This document shows positions 1-11,770 of a DNA stretch of 64,000 nt, one piece after another. A program made the position numbers and the translations under genes. How positions within the stretch are numbered: position 1 is the stretch's first letter; each line of letters opens with the position of its first letter. This stretch comes from Nereocystis luetkeana (taxonomy: Eukaryota > Sar > Phaeophyceae > Laminariales > Laminariaceae): contig JARUPZ010000017.1 in NCBI GenBank assembly GCA_031213475.1, positions 992,001 to 1,056,000 on the forward strand, read 5' to 3'. The notes under the pieces were generated by a model. The model was not told the DNA's origin. It worked only from the letters and a program-made list of their open reading frames with translations, and ran no database searches.

Positions 1-12
1 TTCGGTATGCCG

Positions 13-201
13 CTAATCAATCTCCCTATCTGGTTTAGACACCTCAGCGTTGCCAGCCATCTCATCGTCATTATGTTCTGGTTTAGCCTCGAGGTCAGCT
101 CGTGTCGCTGCCACCACTGCAGCGTCATCACTGTCTCGTTTCGCCTCAGGGCCATCTTGTGCTGCTGCCGCCACTGCCGCCCTTATGGTGTCGGTGTTTA
201 T
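13..201 (-). CDS. Possible 3'-terminal exon of an unknown minus-strand gene
   Basis: An open frame runs from a splice-acceptor-like site (pyrimidine-rich tract ending CTCAG, at about 202-215) to a TAG stop at 13-15, 63 codons. The product is rich in Ala, Asp and Glu (for example NTDTIRAAVAAAAQDGPEAK) and looks more protein-like than the other frames. The rest of the gene would have to lie upstream at higher coordinates, and I found no convincing partner exon. Low-complexity composition could equally produce a chance open frame. No function can be assigned. Confidence 0.28.
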   Translation of the reverse strand: MNTDTIRAAVAAAAQDGPEAKRDSDDAAVVAATRADLEAKPEHNDDEMAGNAEVSKPDREID

Positions 202-3200
202 CTGAGCGACAGGCAGAATGTCACGCAAACGAAAGGAGACGCGTCCTAGCTAAATGATGGGTACCCTACTGTACCAGATCGAGCGAGCGGAGCGGGAGGA
301 CAAGACATTTAAAATTTTGCTGTGCTTATGCGGCCATATTTTTCCGCTGCAGGCATCGTCCTACTACGAAACGCTTGGGGGAAGCCCGCCAATGTGCTAC
401 TGATGTCTTGTCTTCGTTACATTCCATGGACCGCCCCAATAACTTTATTTGTAGTTAGGTAAGGACAATTGCAGTATTACCTACGGGATCGAGGGTATAT
501 TATTTTCGTCCAATGTAGCGTGCGAGTGTACTAGAATAGTACTAGTGTTACGAAAGACGCGAGGTGTGACAACACATATTACCGCGGATCGCTGTCGATA
601 GTACAAATCATCCTGTCAAAGTCCCAGGATTGCGGAGTCTTGCCGTTCTTTTTCGTGGAGGCCGCAAACCGCCGCTCGCCTTATGGTCTCCTTCAGAGCA
701 AGGGAGTTGCGGCACGCACATACATACATACATGGGTAAAATTTCGATAGGTCGAGCACAACGATTTGATCACGACCGCGAGAGTCATCTCGACTGCGCG
801 AGCGTCCTCCCACCGCTATAGTTGAAAGGTGCACTGCTAGTCGGAATGACTTTGTCGATGATCATTACCACAAACCTTAGAACACCACACCAAGTGCAGT
901 ACTACACGGTACAAGGTGTGCCATATGCTGCTTTACTGTCTTGTAGACTACTACGTACTACAAAGGTTAGGCACAAACTTTCAACCAGTGACAATAATGT
1001 TATTCTTTTTTCAGCTGTCTTGTTCCTTCATGAAGCACACGGGCCAGCAGCCGTGTGGAAGTTAGAAAAGTCACTCAAGAGACAACATGTACGATGAATC
1101 ACATCACCATTTCATAAGCGGAACATGCCTCAAAATTTCAGCTTCATCACATCTCCGCGAGTATGATGCTTTCAACGCCACGACCTGCATATTCTTGACT
1201 TACATACTTGTACCATAAATATTAAATAGTAACTCATGACTATTCTCCAAGCCTTGGCCACTGTCCTTGCGTTCTCTCCTGAGGATGGATTTGCAGCCCC
1301 TTCCGCCCATAAAGTAGAGGAGCGACTGCAGTGATTGACGCTACGGTGCTACTGTAGTACGGGAGGGGGACTACCTCCATTATCGCTGCCGCGTTCGGGC
1401 CATGACGGCGAAGAGCTCTGTACCTCACTCAATGTTCTACTTTGTTCGCGAGCCGTAACTAACCCTAACAACCCAATGGAATACAGTCCATACCGTGAAA
1501 CGTGAAACCCGTAAGAAAACAAAACAACTATTTCATAGGGTAGTCACACGGCCGAGTGGCTCTTGGTGCCTAAAAAAATACTACCTAAATGTCACGCCTC
1601 TACTGCAGGCTATGTCCCCTTCCTACCCCACTACAACCACTACACCAATCAATTCAAATCACACCATACCATATCCTACCATACCACTAAAATCACTAGT
1701 ACACTATTACCAGTTGTCTCGGCCGTGTTTGTGACATAAACACGACCCAAAATGTAGAAGGTGGGCAAGGTGGTAGTCGTCCATCAAGCGTTATCAGATC
1801 TAATATGTCATCATACCTATCTTCAACTATACCTTTGCAGTAGTGCATTCTGAACGATCAAGATGATGTCCGATCGCGTGATCCTCCATGGGTGATACCG
1901 TCGTACCTTGTACTACAGTGCAGTATTAATAGTGTGAAGAAGCAACATTTTCCTCTTGCCAGATAGACAGACAAAACGTTTCTTTTATTCTTGAGCGAAT
2001 AAACCCGCCTAAACATTGGAATCAGAAGTATATATATATATATATATATCTTGCCGCAACGGATGCTGCAGAAACTACCTACGATCGCGATGACACAGCT
2101 TCATTATTATCTCACCGCGGTATCGGCGACGTTGATACAGTTATTGTTGTCGAACCTATCCAGGCGCAGCCGACGAAGGGTATCTTGCGTCAAACCGCCG
2201 GTCGTGTCGAAGGGCGAATCCGTCCGACTAGGGTTCCCTGTTTTCATTTTTGTTCTTCTTCTTGGTGATGGTGACACAGTAATCACACGCTTGTGCTCCA
2301 ATGCTGGTATGTGCCGAGCCGCGTCCTTTCTTGATCAAACCGTATTTCGAAGGATTCAAGGCTCAAGTGTGCCCCCCCCAAATATTACGCTACCGAGCAC
2401 CGCCTGGGGCGTGACAGCAACGAAGGGACGACAACATACCGCGAGCAACAGCAGATACAAAAACAGCTTTTGTCAAATTTCCGTTGCACTGATCACAATC
2501 GATCGCATATTGACGTATACACAAAAAAACGTGATCGGGCGGAATCCGCGTAGCACAAGGTCTTTTTTGCGATTGCAGGCACAAAATCCTGAATCTCGCT
2601 TGTCCATCCGTAAAAGTAAGGCCAAGGCTGCGACGTTACAGTGAATCATCAAGTATCGGTGCCAAGCGTATATATATGTGGGATGCAAAATGCTTGCGAT
2701 GGATTGGGAGCCACGAGGTATATATACTGATATTAGTAGTATGCCGTTACATTGTTGTTGACAATAGTAGTGTAAATGGTGTCGGAGAGCCAGAGGGGAT
2801 CATAGCTCCTGACTTTAACGGGAGGATCGGAGGCCAATCCCAACCATGAGCCCTAACCCTATCACCAGCAATGGCATCAAAAACTTCATCTTGACTACAG
2901 TACTACTGCCGGGCACTGGTTCAAAATGATAAAAAGAAATGTGCAGGAGGCCACCGCCGTGTTGAAGAGAACTCGTATGCGCCACTGCCCATCGGTGTAC
3001 CACACGCCACCCCACCCGCCGTGGTTTCAGCATATGGCCGTCGGAAGCCTGAGGTGGTAATGATGGGCATATCTCCCACTATTAATAGCAGCACCGAGGA
3101 AGCTTTTTTACGCAGGTGGTGCCCGTTGCCTTGTACCTGGAGAGCGCACACGGTACACGGTAGACGGCACACGAGCGAGATGTTGAGCCACTTCGGCCAC

Positions 3201-4019
3201 TTCGTAGTTGATCAAGTTTTCACGTACCAGGTACTAGCTTGCGCACCTAGAGGTCATATGGACACGTGATGCTCTCGGTGGTCAATCGGCGGGACACGAA
3301 TCGCGTCAAACAAGCAAAGCAGGAGCGGTGAATCAGAACAGATCGAGGCCCTACACCAGTACGGCGTCTTGCTTTTCGGACCAATCGTGACAAGATACGA
3401 ACCAGGTCATGATTTAGCATGGTTTAGTTGTTTCGAGATTGTTGGCACCCCACCATCCACCACATTAAACCGTTAAATGTCAAATTAATGCAATAAACCC
3501 CGACCTGTGAAATTGAAAATGTGATTCAGCGACCTACTGCTGTAGTATTTCGTCGTACAGCGGCTTCCTGCTATCGCCGCTGCTTGTACTGCTGGTGCTC
3601 TACTCTCCCGACGCCAATTCGGTGGTGGCCACCTCGCTGGTGCTCTCCTCTCCCGAAACCACCTGCCGGCTGTCTTTTGACTGTTCTACGTTATGGCTAA
3701 CCTCAACAAACCTGAACACCTTTGAGCCGCTCTTGCGCCTCAAGCGACAGCAAGCCTGTTGCCGCGTTGTCGGATGGGCATTGCTCTTCAAGCGCCTTGG
3801 TCTGCCGATCAAGGTGCGGAGAATCGTATGCCACCGATGAACTTTTCCTCGTAATGAGACCAGGAACCATCTTCATTCTCGGAAGCTGGCAGCTTAAGGC
3901 CACTACGCCGTCCTGATGTTATTTGCTGTATCGGGCCCAGAAACGGCCTGCTCATCTGCCCTATACAGCTGCAGCTGATGATGATAATGATGTTCCCAAT
4001 TTAAGACATTTTCCCTGTT
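202..4019. other. No recognisable gene; weak coding-like traces
   Basis: I see no family I can name in this stretch. On the minus strand, 3703-3903 has a coding-like helical frame (LDRQTKALEEQC, LSLEAQERLKG) and 3600-3700 a Glu/Ser/Thr-rich frame, but they are in different frames and no splice chain is clear. The long plus-strand frame at 2051-2644 contains a TA dinucleotide run upstream (2030-2049) and has no family features. Short palindromes TACCAGGTA (about 3226) and TATTAATAG (3080) occur here. Confidence 0.4.
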
Positions 4020-4140
4020 GATATACAACCTCGCCCGTGGTCACAAAACAGGCTAAATATACACACCTCTCGGTGGAAAATACGTATACGCAAGGGAACA
4101 GTACTATTAATAGCGAGCCATGGTATACCATTCCGTATCA
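4020..4140 (+). repeat. Dispersed repeat D, copy 1
   Basis: About 120 bp marked by CCCGTGGTCACAAAACAGGC near one end and a GGGAACAGTACTATTAATAG-like stretch near the other. Related copies lie at 38385-38520 (same strand) and 46378-46531 (opposite strand). Copies differ by substitutions and small gaps. No coding capacity is seen; probably a fragment of a longer mobile element. Confidence 0.6.
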
Positions 4141-4210
4141 CTTGCAACCCATAACACCAGGAACATATCCATGATAATACCGTAATGTGTTCTTTGTATA
4201 CCCGAAAAAA

Positions 4211-4774
4211 ATAAGGTACGAAGAGCCGAAATAAAAATAAAGATAAAAAGAAAGGAAAGAAAGAAAGAAAGATTACCTAAACAAAACTAAAACACGCGGT
4301 CAAGGGTGCAGACCGTGTCTCGAGAGGACAAGGTTGCTGTTTGCTCCTACCATCAATCCTGCGATTTGTCCAGCTCATGTACCAACAGATATATAATAAT
4401 AAGGTACGAAGAGCCGAAATAAAAATAAAGATAAAAAGAAAGGAAAGAAAGAAAGAAAGATTACCTAAACAAAACTAAAACACGCGGTCAAGGGTGCAGA
4501 CCGTGTCTCGAGAGGACAAGGTTGCTGTTTGCTCCTACCATCAATCCTGCGATTTGTCCAGCTCATGTACCAACAGATATATAATAATAAGGTACGAAGA
4601 GCCGAAATAAAAATAAAGATAAAAAGAAAGGAAAGAAAGAAAGAAAGATTACCTAAACAAAACTAAAACACGCGGTCAAGGGTGCAGACCGTGTCTCGAG
4701 AGGACAAGGTTGCTGTTTGCTCCTACCATCAATCCTGCGATTTGTCCAGCTCATGTACCAACAGATATATACAG
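4211..4774. repeat. Three-copy tandem repeat, 188-bp unit
   Basis: Three head-to-tail copies begin at 4211, 4399 and 4587 (period 188 bp). Each starts ATAAGGTACGAAGAGCCG and ends near ACCAACAGATATAT. Every copy contains a (GAAA)n run and GTGCAGACCGTGTCTCGAG. The copies appear identical by eye, so the array is recent or homogenised, or an assembly artefact. Confidence 0.93.
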
Positions 4775-6029
4775 GATGCCACAAAAATACCAGACCGAAG
4801 ACATGACAAGAAATAAGAGGGGAAGGAAAAAGGGCCATACAAAACAGAAAAGGACCAGTCCTATGTCGAGCTGGTTGGCCAAGAACGACACAAGAAACGA
4901 AAAAAGAAAACACAAAGGCAGACATATTTGGCTAAAAGCAAACGAAAGCAAACGCTGACAGAAAAAAACAGAGTGACACAGCCGACCAAGACTGGCAGGG
5001 TGCGGGGGAGCGGAGGGGGGGGTACCATCGACTTGACAGGGAATAAATAGGCCAACACAACAACATAAATACCAGGGATTGTAACACAGTAAGCGGTAGT
5101 CGCTGGGCGTCTCAACTAGAAAGACGGCAGGTCAGTGCCAAGTTTCGGCGGGTGCCTGTACTTTCTAAACCAGCGTAACTGCTGTTGTTACGCCTCCTTC
5201 AACACGGTTCCTCTCCCCCCCCCCGGTCTTAGATCCAACAGCGTCTTAAGTTACTTCGTAGTTTGTATCTTGAGCGCTCGTGTTTTTGCTGCTTGCTCCT
5301 CCTGAACCCCTTTGGGTCTTGAGTTGAAGATAGCGACCCAAACAATCATACCGTTCGTGGTATCAACCGTCTATTAGCACCCACCCACAGCTCCCACCCA
5401 CAGCTCCCAGAAGTACGAGTACGCCTATTGGATCATGTTGCGCCCGTGCCTGCGCCGTACGGCTCCTTGCATCGTTACTCGGACATCAAGAATGTGTACG
5501 TGGCAGTATTTATATCGTCCCCCAATCACGCAGCGGCCGACGGTGTAATATACAGTGGTCACTTCTTATCGGCATTTTTCCCTCTGAAGACCCACGTGGA
5601 GTAAGGGCATACCAAACCTTCATGCACTTCTCTGCCGCTTCCTCAAAACGACTGAGCCTTATCCCCAATCCCTTCTAGGCTGCAGCCATACCTGGTACAT
5701 ACCTGGTACATAGCTACAGTAGATTCACACTTTTCAGGACGCGAAAAGAAGCAAACCTCTTCGAGACTCCACACGCTCCACACGCTCCACACCTGAATTG
5801 CTGCCCTATTAACAATGAGGGGCAATGAGGGGCTGTCTCCCCTTCCGTGGTGTATGGGGTGATAAGTTCCGCAGCCCTATCTACTACCAGGTATCTATTA
5901 TCCACTATTATTAATATTGGTAGTATGTTGGATTCGCGGTAGCACAACGTAAATGGGCCTGCAATAAAACTATAGTCGCCACAGCGATCGTCAGAAGAAT
6001 CTCGCGACTTGAATCAGGGCCCTTGTTTT
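4775..6029. other. Intergenic, no recognisable gene
   Basis: A-rich sequence without stable coding signal follows the tandem repeat to about 5100. Two adjacent CACCCACAGCTCC units lie at about 5390-5408 and three CCACACGCT-type units at 5768-5790. Several TACCTGGTA/TACCAGGTA palindromes (5691, 5701, 5887) are present. I see no gene. Confidence 0.5.
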
Positions 6030-6254
6030 CTGGTTATATTCGGTAGTATTGCTCTCTGCTCTGCTTTGCTTTTGGGCTTGCGTTGCGTTCTTGCACCCGG
6101 TCCGCTGTTGGCATCTCACCTGCTTTGCCTTGACTCCTTTGCGATTTGCTTTTGAATTTCTCAGTCTCACAGTCTGTGACCACACTTTAAGTCTTGCTTT
6201 GTATCTCTCTATTAATAGGATAAATAATCAGGACGGACATCGGGTGTGCTGATG
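6030..6254 (-). repeat. Dispersed repeat C, partial copy
   Basis: The reverse complement carries the family hallmarks: ACACCCGATGTCCGTCCTGATT-type head (about 6225-6245) and CACAGACTGTGAGAC-like block (about 6165-6180). Related copies lie at 9418-9935 (minus), 19981-20395 (plus) and 50403-50745 (plus). This copy is diverged. A SINE A copy in the same orientation abuts it. Confidence 0.55.
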
Positions 6255-6600
6255 TAATTTATTTATTTTAAATCACTTTTACTTTCCTCTTTCCAGCCCA
6301 ACTCGTAGTACGTTTTACCCAAAGCGATCTTCTGGACAAGCCGCGGTCACAGGTGACGTCCCTTCTCCCCCTCGGTACGACGTGCCTTTATTTTTTTTCG
6401 CGCTTAGGGTTCAGCATTCCCACTGCTCGTCGATTTTCATCGAATGTAGCTAACTCACGCTCTCGCGCTTTCCGCTGATCATTTTTTTATGCAAGAAAAA
6501 CGTCATTACGAGGATGCACTCGGTGAGACTTGAACCCACGAAATTGTGATCTTGATAGCTATTAGGTACGCGGACCACCTACCAAGCCACCGGGGACGCC
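6255..6600 (-). mobile_element. SINE A, near full length
   Basis: On the minus strand it starts GGCGTCCCCGGTGGCTTGG, a tRNA-like head with an A-box-like GGCTTGGTAGGTGG and a B box GGTTCAAGTCTCACC, then a family body containing GCGGAAAGCGCGAGAGCGTG and GAAAATCGACGAGCAGTGGG. It ends in an A-rich tail, seen as T-rich on the plus strand at about 6255-6280. Five other copies are in the window. A short insertion lies in the anticodon region (about 6556-6572). Confidence 0.85.
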
Positions 6601-8524
6601 GGCATATTTTTGTCAACTTGAGTAGAAAAAACCGTTTAATTCATGTGAAGACGTCAAGACCGCCTGGCCGGTCACGTCAGGACCGTTCGGTAACAAAATA
6701 TACGACAACAGTATAATACTACTACTTTCGGACAGAGTGGTACATAGATCGTCAGTGTCACCGGCCTCTCGACACGTTACGTGGCTACCAGGTACCTGGT
6801 AGATTGCGCTGTCCGTTATGAAGCGACTTTCCTTGTAACAACAGTACATCAGCTACGATATACATCAAAAATGCCCTGCGAGGCTTCCTGAGTGGGAGCA
6901 AGCAGCCGACTGGAATTGCTCTCACCTGGTGGAGAGACGATTGCCTCTTATTGCCTACCACTCTGTCCCTAAATATTATAACCTTTTATATTGAATATTA
7001 ATGGGTAAAATGTCCTTATATACGATAGGGGCAGAGTGGTACCTGGTATTTACACAAGGAAGCGCGTCACCGCATTTCAGTGCAGGATGCCGCCAAGCGT
7101 GCGGATCCTCTCTAGATGCCGCCAAGCCTGCGGATCCTCTCTACGTACCAGTATCATACGTTCTGGTGCTGTTCACTCTGTGATATTCATTCTACACTTA
7201 CTTACTTTTTGTGGTACGCCGCAGCCCGCCGGATGTCACCGCAGCCCGCCGGATGTCAAGCCACGACAAAGAGGGATAGCAAACGTTGCAGGATCGACAC
7301 CCGGGGAGACAGCCTCTCAGCAGCTCAGACACACACACATATACATTGATATGTACGGAAATATACATACCATGGTAGATATGTAAGGTGGCTGCTATTA
7401 ATAGATCTCGAATACGACAAAAAAACGAGAACGTACGTAAAAATGTCTTCATTGCCCTCCCTGGCATATTGGCAAGGGCACTGAGAATACCGGCACGCCG
7501 TCAGCACAAGGAAGACAGCCGCGGCGACACACCTTGGACAATCACGCGCAGTTTGCACTCCTAAGGCCAACCTCTAGCAATCACGTGCGCCCTTCGATGT
7601 CGCGCTGATCCCTCATCTCTCCTCCCGCTACCCCGCCGTGATACCGCTACTCGTATGAATGCCGCTGTCAGCAAGGAGCGCTCTTGTCTCTGCTCACCTG
7701 GACTCTGGCTCTTGTTGGCATTCAGGATCCGACACCGCGCCCTTTCGCACCGGCAGATCCGGATCGCAGCAGCCGGGATTGCTTGAACTGGTATGTCGTG
7801 TGTGAAGGCTGCGGCGTGAGGCGCAAGGCAAGGCTGGGGGAGCTTGGTGTACTGGTGGGGTGTTGGGTTTTAGCTTCCGGCTAGGAGCTTGGAAAAAACT
7901 TTATAGCTGGATGATGTATGTACCGGTATGTATTATTAATGACACTATAATACCACAGGTGTATGTATGTATGTTGATATCATGCCACATGAACGCATGT
8001 ACAGTAGTATGTACTTCTATTAATACTACAGTTGTAGTATGTGTCATGATAGATGATGGATGTGATGATGATGGATGAGGACAGCAGGGTTGACGCAAAA
8101 CTGCACCTTGGATACCACATATATGCTACTATTAATACTGCTGTATCTTACAGTACTACTGTAGTACAGTCTTAATAATAATGCGATTTGACAAGAGACG
8201 GAAATTTGCTGATGCATGTCTTCGGAGACGGCCAACCGCACTATTAACGAGTTAAAGAAGTGACTGCATCATACAACGGCATCCATACAACATCCAGACG
8301 TACAATGTGCGTAGAACGGCAGTAAAGTTGTACGGCGGTATCAATTTACGTATGAAAATGCCATTTCACAGCATATCTTGCCTTGTACTGCATGGTATGC
8401 TATTATTTACCATGGTATTACGTATACAACGACCGTTTGCCTTTTGCCCCAGGAGCGACTACCTCGTGAATTACTACTGTTATTAGGCGGTACGCGTACG
8501 TATGTACTGTATTTCATACCAGGC
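6601..8524. other. Intergenic, no assignable gene
   Basis: Contains two small direct duplications: GATGCCGCCAAGC(G/C)TGCGGATCC at about 7086-7135 and CGCAGCCCGCCGGATGTCA at about 7219-7258. One plus-strand open segment (about 7727-7790; DPTPRPFAPADPDRSSRDCLN) sits between an AG and a GT and could be an isolated exon, but I cannot link it to a family. Numerous short palindromes with TACTGTAGTA and TATTAATA cores occur at 7900-8170. Confidence 0.4.
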
Positions 8525-8985
8525 AAAATGCGAGAGCGTTGAGACGACCATCCGCAAACGACAAAACTACTACTCTTATTTGCGGGGGCCGTACAGCGGA
8601 TGACCTACTGTAAGAGTGGCTGACAAGTCGGGTGATGTTTGGGACGATGGCTGGTGTGGAGAACTGCGGAACCTGGTATCAGGCAAACCAGAAAATAACC
8701 GAGGGCCCAATATCTATTATAGTAGACGACCTCAGGGTTTTTCAGCCACTGAGAGGACCACGGAAAGCTCCTTTTTTTGCTGTTCGGAGCAGGTATACGA
8801 TGTGTTATGGCCGAGGGCGCCAAGAAAAGTAGGACGTGGTATAATAGGGGGTCGTCGAAGCGGCGGACTGTTTCATGGCGAGGTGGCATAGGGACGAGGC
8901 GGAGAGGAGCTGGCGGCGATTAGGGGAGGGGGGGCAGCCGTACTGAGAAACGAAATGATAGATCGGGTAGCAAGGTATCGGTTTG
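8525..8985 (+). mobile_element. 3' fragment of a non-LTR retrotransposon
   Basis: The conceptual product (ETTIRKRQ..., then GDVWDDGWCGE, then [12 protein letters not shown] with frame breaks) and the 3' untranslated end (AACGAAATGATAGATCGGG) match the 3' end of the element at 20410-23285. This copy lies on the opposite strand and is more diverged. Only the C-terminal tail and 3' UTR remain, which fits 5'-truncated LINE insertion or decay. Confidence 0.75.
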
Positions 8986-9417
8986 ATTTGCCCTACAATT
9001 AATATTTATTTGATATTGTTTCCGACAATGTGCTGGGCATTATTCAATCAGAATGAGAAGGCTGACACAATTCGTCGAAAACCACCGATCAATCACGTCC
9101 AATCAATTATCCTTCCTAACGTACTCGAAGGCAAGCATAATAATAATAATAATAAAAATAATACCTGGCACGCACTACAACAGCACCATCCGTTACACTC
9201 TACTGTTGTTACAGTTGGTAGTGTTCGTTAGTTTCTTGTTGAGTTGTTCAATAGAGGGGGGCGCGGCAGTACTGGCACTTGACATCGCTACTGACGGGAG
9301 TATAGGAAGGAGACGGCAGAGGGTGTGCCAAAGTTCCCGAATCGGTTTTGCAGCAGAGACGGGAATCCATGTTACTATTACTAGATATCACCGTTTCGTG
9401 GAGTAGATAGTCCTTTG

Positions 9418-9935
9418 TGCCGGTATTTGATTTTCCCCTCCGTGCTACTCCGTCCGTGCAGCAGTTATCTGTCCCGCTTGAGCACGTATGATTTTTTCGT
9501 CTATCACAGCATAGCCTTTCCGATGTCCCTGCGTCTTCCAATATATGTACTTCCTGAATTGTTTTTGTTGTTTCAGTCTGTGTTCTTATTATTTGGTGTT
9601 GATTGTGTTGTGTTCTCGTACGATTAACAGGAACGTTGGCATTTCACTTGATTTGCCCAATAATTCAAGATATTATCATTTTACCAGGTATATACTTATT
9701 TTCTCTTCCTCACAGTCATCACTTTTACTTTCCAGCCTAACTAACTCGTTGCGTAGGAGGTTTCACCCTCAACGAGCTTCTGGACAGGCCGTGCTCACAG
9801 GTGTCTACCCTTCTCCCCCCCGGTACGTGCCTTTTTTTTTTCGCGCATAGGGTTTAGCATTCTGTGACCGCATAAATATCACATCTCTAGGACAAGGAAT
9901 CAGGACGGACACAACTAATAGGTGAACTGATGGTG
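9418..9935 (-). repeat. Dispersed repeat C, split by a SINE A fragment
   Basis: The tail of repeat C (9418-9665) and its head (about 9870-9935, with CTAGGACAAGGAATCAGGACGG) flank a SINE A 3' fragment. The internal marker is GTACGAGAACACAACACAA-like on the minus strand (about 9605-9630). The arrangement indicates that SINE A inserted into an existing copy of C. Confidence 0.7.
9711..9860 (-). mobile_element. SINE A, 3' fragment without tRNA head
   Basis: Only the 3' half is present: the GGAAAGTAAAAGTGATGA end, the CAAGCTCG-type block reading AACGAGCTTCTGGACAGGCC on the plus strand, and the CCGGGGGGGAGAAGGGTAGA block. The tRNA head and the GCGCGAGAGCGTG block are absent. Confidence 0.8.
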
Positions 9936-11337
9936 TAGTTGGGTAGAAACACAACGGTTCAATGTGCTACTCTGCTGTACAACATTCCGCGATTAAACAG
10001 GTTTCAACGTTTCAACAAATTGCACGGGTACACGCTTGGTTATTGTTCAGTTGGTACAGGGTACTACGAGTATACAGTATGACTGCATTCTACACTCCCA
10101 CTGCATACCGTGGTCCAGCACCTATATATATATATATACTTGCAGTACGATCAACTCATGCGTGTATATGGCTATGCCCTTTCCCCTTCTTAGTCGACGC
10201 ACCCTTGACCCTAATACACGTGGTATTGACGTTGCATACACCCGAGCTTCTTCGGCAGGGTGGTTTGCTTAATCGTCTTGCTTCCTTTTTTTGTACCGTA
10301 GATATTCTAGAACCCACTGATTGGTTTCCACCTTTCCTTTTATATACATCTACGTTTCTCGTGAATGCTGGGCAGAGGATGTGCTCTTCGTCCTTCACTC
10401 CCAAGGCCCTTGAACCACCAAATCGCAGCGAAAAAGCGTCCCTAACCGTAAGAACCTTGACGGCAAAGAAACAGCGTACACGAGAGCACGAGGGCGAAAA
10501 ACTGTCACGATTGGCCATACAGTAGTATATGCCAGGTATATCGTAGCAACAGATGGAGTGATTCATTGGTGTGAAGTGGAGTGCCAATGGCATCGTACGA
10601 AGCAACACTCAGATACGGTACTGTAGCGCAATTCTTTACACAGGGGTATTGGACGATCTCCAGGGTCGCAACTGAAATCCGTACAACCCCGCGTCTCTCT
10701 CAGCTCAGACCCTGACCCGTGATATGGCATCAACCACCGAAATCAACAGCGTACAAAACAAAACGACAACAAGCTATTAATAAGGTAAGCTGTCCTGCAC
10801 CGCCCTCGACAAATCAACCTAATCAAACACTGGGTCTACAGTATGAATGCCTCCAAAATCGAAATGATTACACATGGTGCGCTACCGCTGTAGCGCAACG
10901 TATAACCTTGTCTCGAACATGGCTGTCGATGACTTAGGCCACGACTGACGAACACACTGCACATGAGACAACAGCTGGACCGAGCGCCCGACTCAATATA
11001 TTTCAACCAAAGCGCATCATCGCATCACATCCATACACTGCACGCTTATCATGCACGCTTGTCATGTAAGAGTAGGAAGCGGCGGGTATGCTCGCTCAAG
11101 TAGGTGGAAGCGCGGAGTGCTGTATCGGTAGCAAGCCAGACCTAGGCCTTGCTATCTTCGGGTAAGGATACTGTGCTCGTACCTCAGGATTTTGAAGTGG
11201 TCAGGTGGTGCATGGTCCCGTCCGCCGCACCTCGGAGCCAACGCCTGCCGTTTGCTTTGTCAATATCTGCCGGTCATTTTACACAGCAGCGTCCACAACG
11301 AGTTGTGTGTCGGACGTTAGTCAACTCCAAAAAAACT
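9936..11337. other. Intergenic; coding-like tract of unclear strand
   Basis: Both strands are open across about 10370-10525. Plus: a frame ending KQRTREHEGEKLSRLAIQ-stop, preceded by an AG. Minus: VLTVRDAFSLRFGGSRALGV. Neither matches a family I know. One of them may be a real terminal or internal exon; I cannot choose. The rest to 11337 shows only short repeats such as the CACGCTTATCATG/CACGCTTGTCATG pair at 11041-11066. Confidence 0.35.
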
Positions 11338-11560
11338 TACCTGTATCATTTACGCGGAGGCCATCAAGAGGACGCCCCAACTCAGCAAACGTATCTAAAC
11401 GTGTTCCTATAGTATTAATAGTATTAATAGCACAGGCTACCGTAGTGACCATGGAAACATACCATACCCGCACGGGTGTAGTAGTTTTGATGGCGTTTGC
11501 AAGGCCTCGGGTAAAGGCCACGATATCCCCGTCACCTTGCAGTTGTGTGTATGTTGGTGG
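11338..11560 (-). other. Coding-like exon candidates downstream of the NYN gene
   Basis: Two minus-strand segments look exonic. The first (about 11550-11485) reads DGDIVAFTRGLANAIKTT and is followed by GTATGG. The second (about 11408-11338) reads TRLDTFAELGRPLDGLRVND and is followed by a perfect GTAAGT donor at 11337. They could be 3' exons of the NYN ribonuclease gene or belong to another gene. Their phases do not join cleanly to the last firm NYN exon, so I do not include them in that model. Confidence 0.35.
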
Positions 11561-11770
11561 TTTTTCTACGGTATCGTGGGGGGCAAGTGCAACTCTTTGC
11601 TACTATCCCATCGGGTACACGCAAAAAATGTGTCCATCATACCCTAGCATTGCGGGCCATTGCCTATTGCGCGTCCAACGGGCCGTTCGTTGTTACCCGG
11701 GCAAGCCGCAACCTCGTCTTGCGATGGGCAGCAAATAGCCGCCACGTCGACGAAGGATGCATTAATAGTG

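Noticed and set aside
2051..2644. 197-codon plus-strand open frame
   Set aside because: No family features, implausible composition, and competing open frames on the minus strand; probably chance.
4211..4774. CRISPR array
   Set aside because: Direct tandem repeats of 188 bp with no spacer structure in a eukaryotic context.
9962..10525. 187-codon plus-strand frame overlapped by a 150-codon minus frame
   Set aside because: Most of it is Leu/Phe/Cys-rich without domains. Only the last 50 codons look coding and the strand is undecided, so no gene was called.
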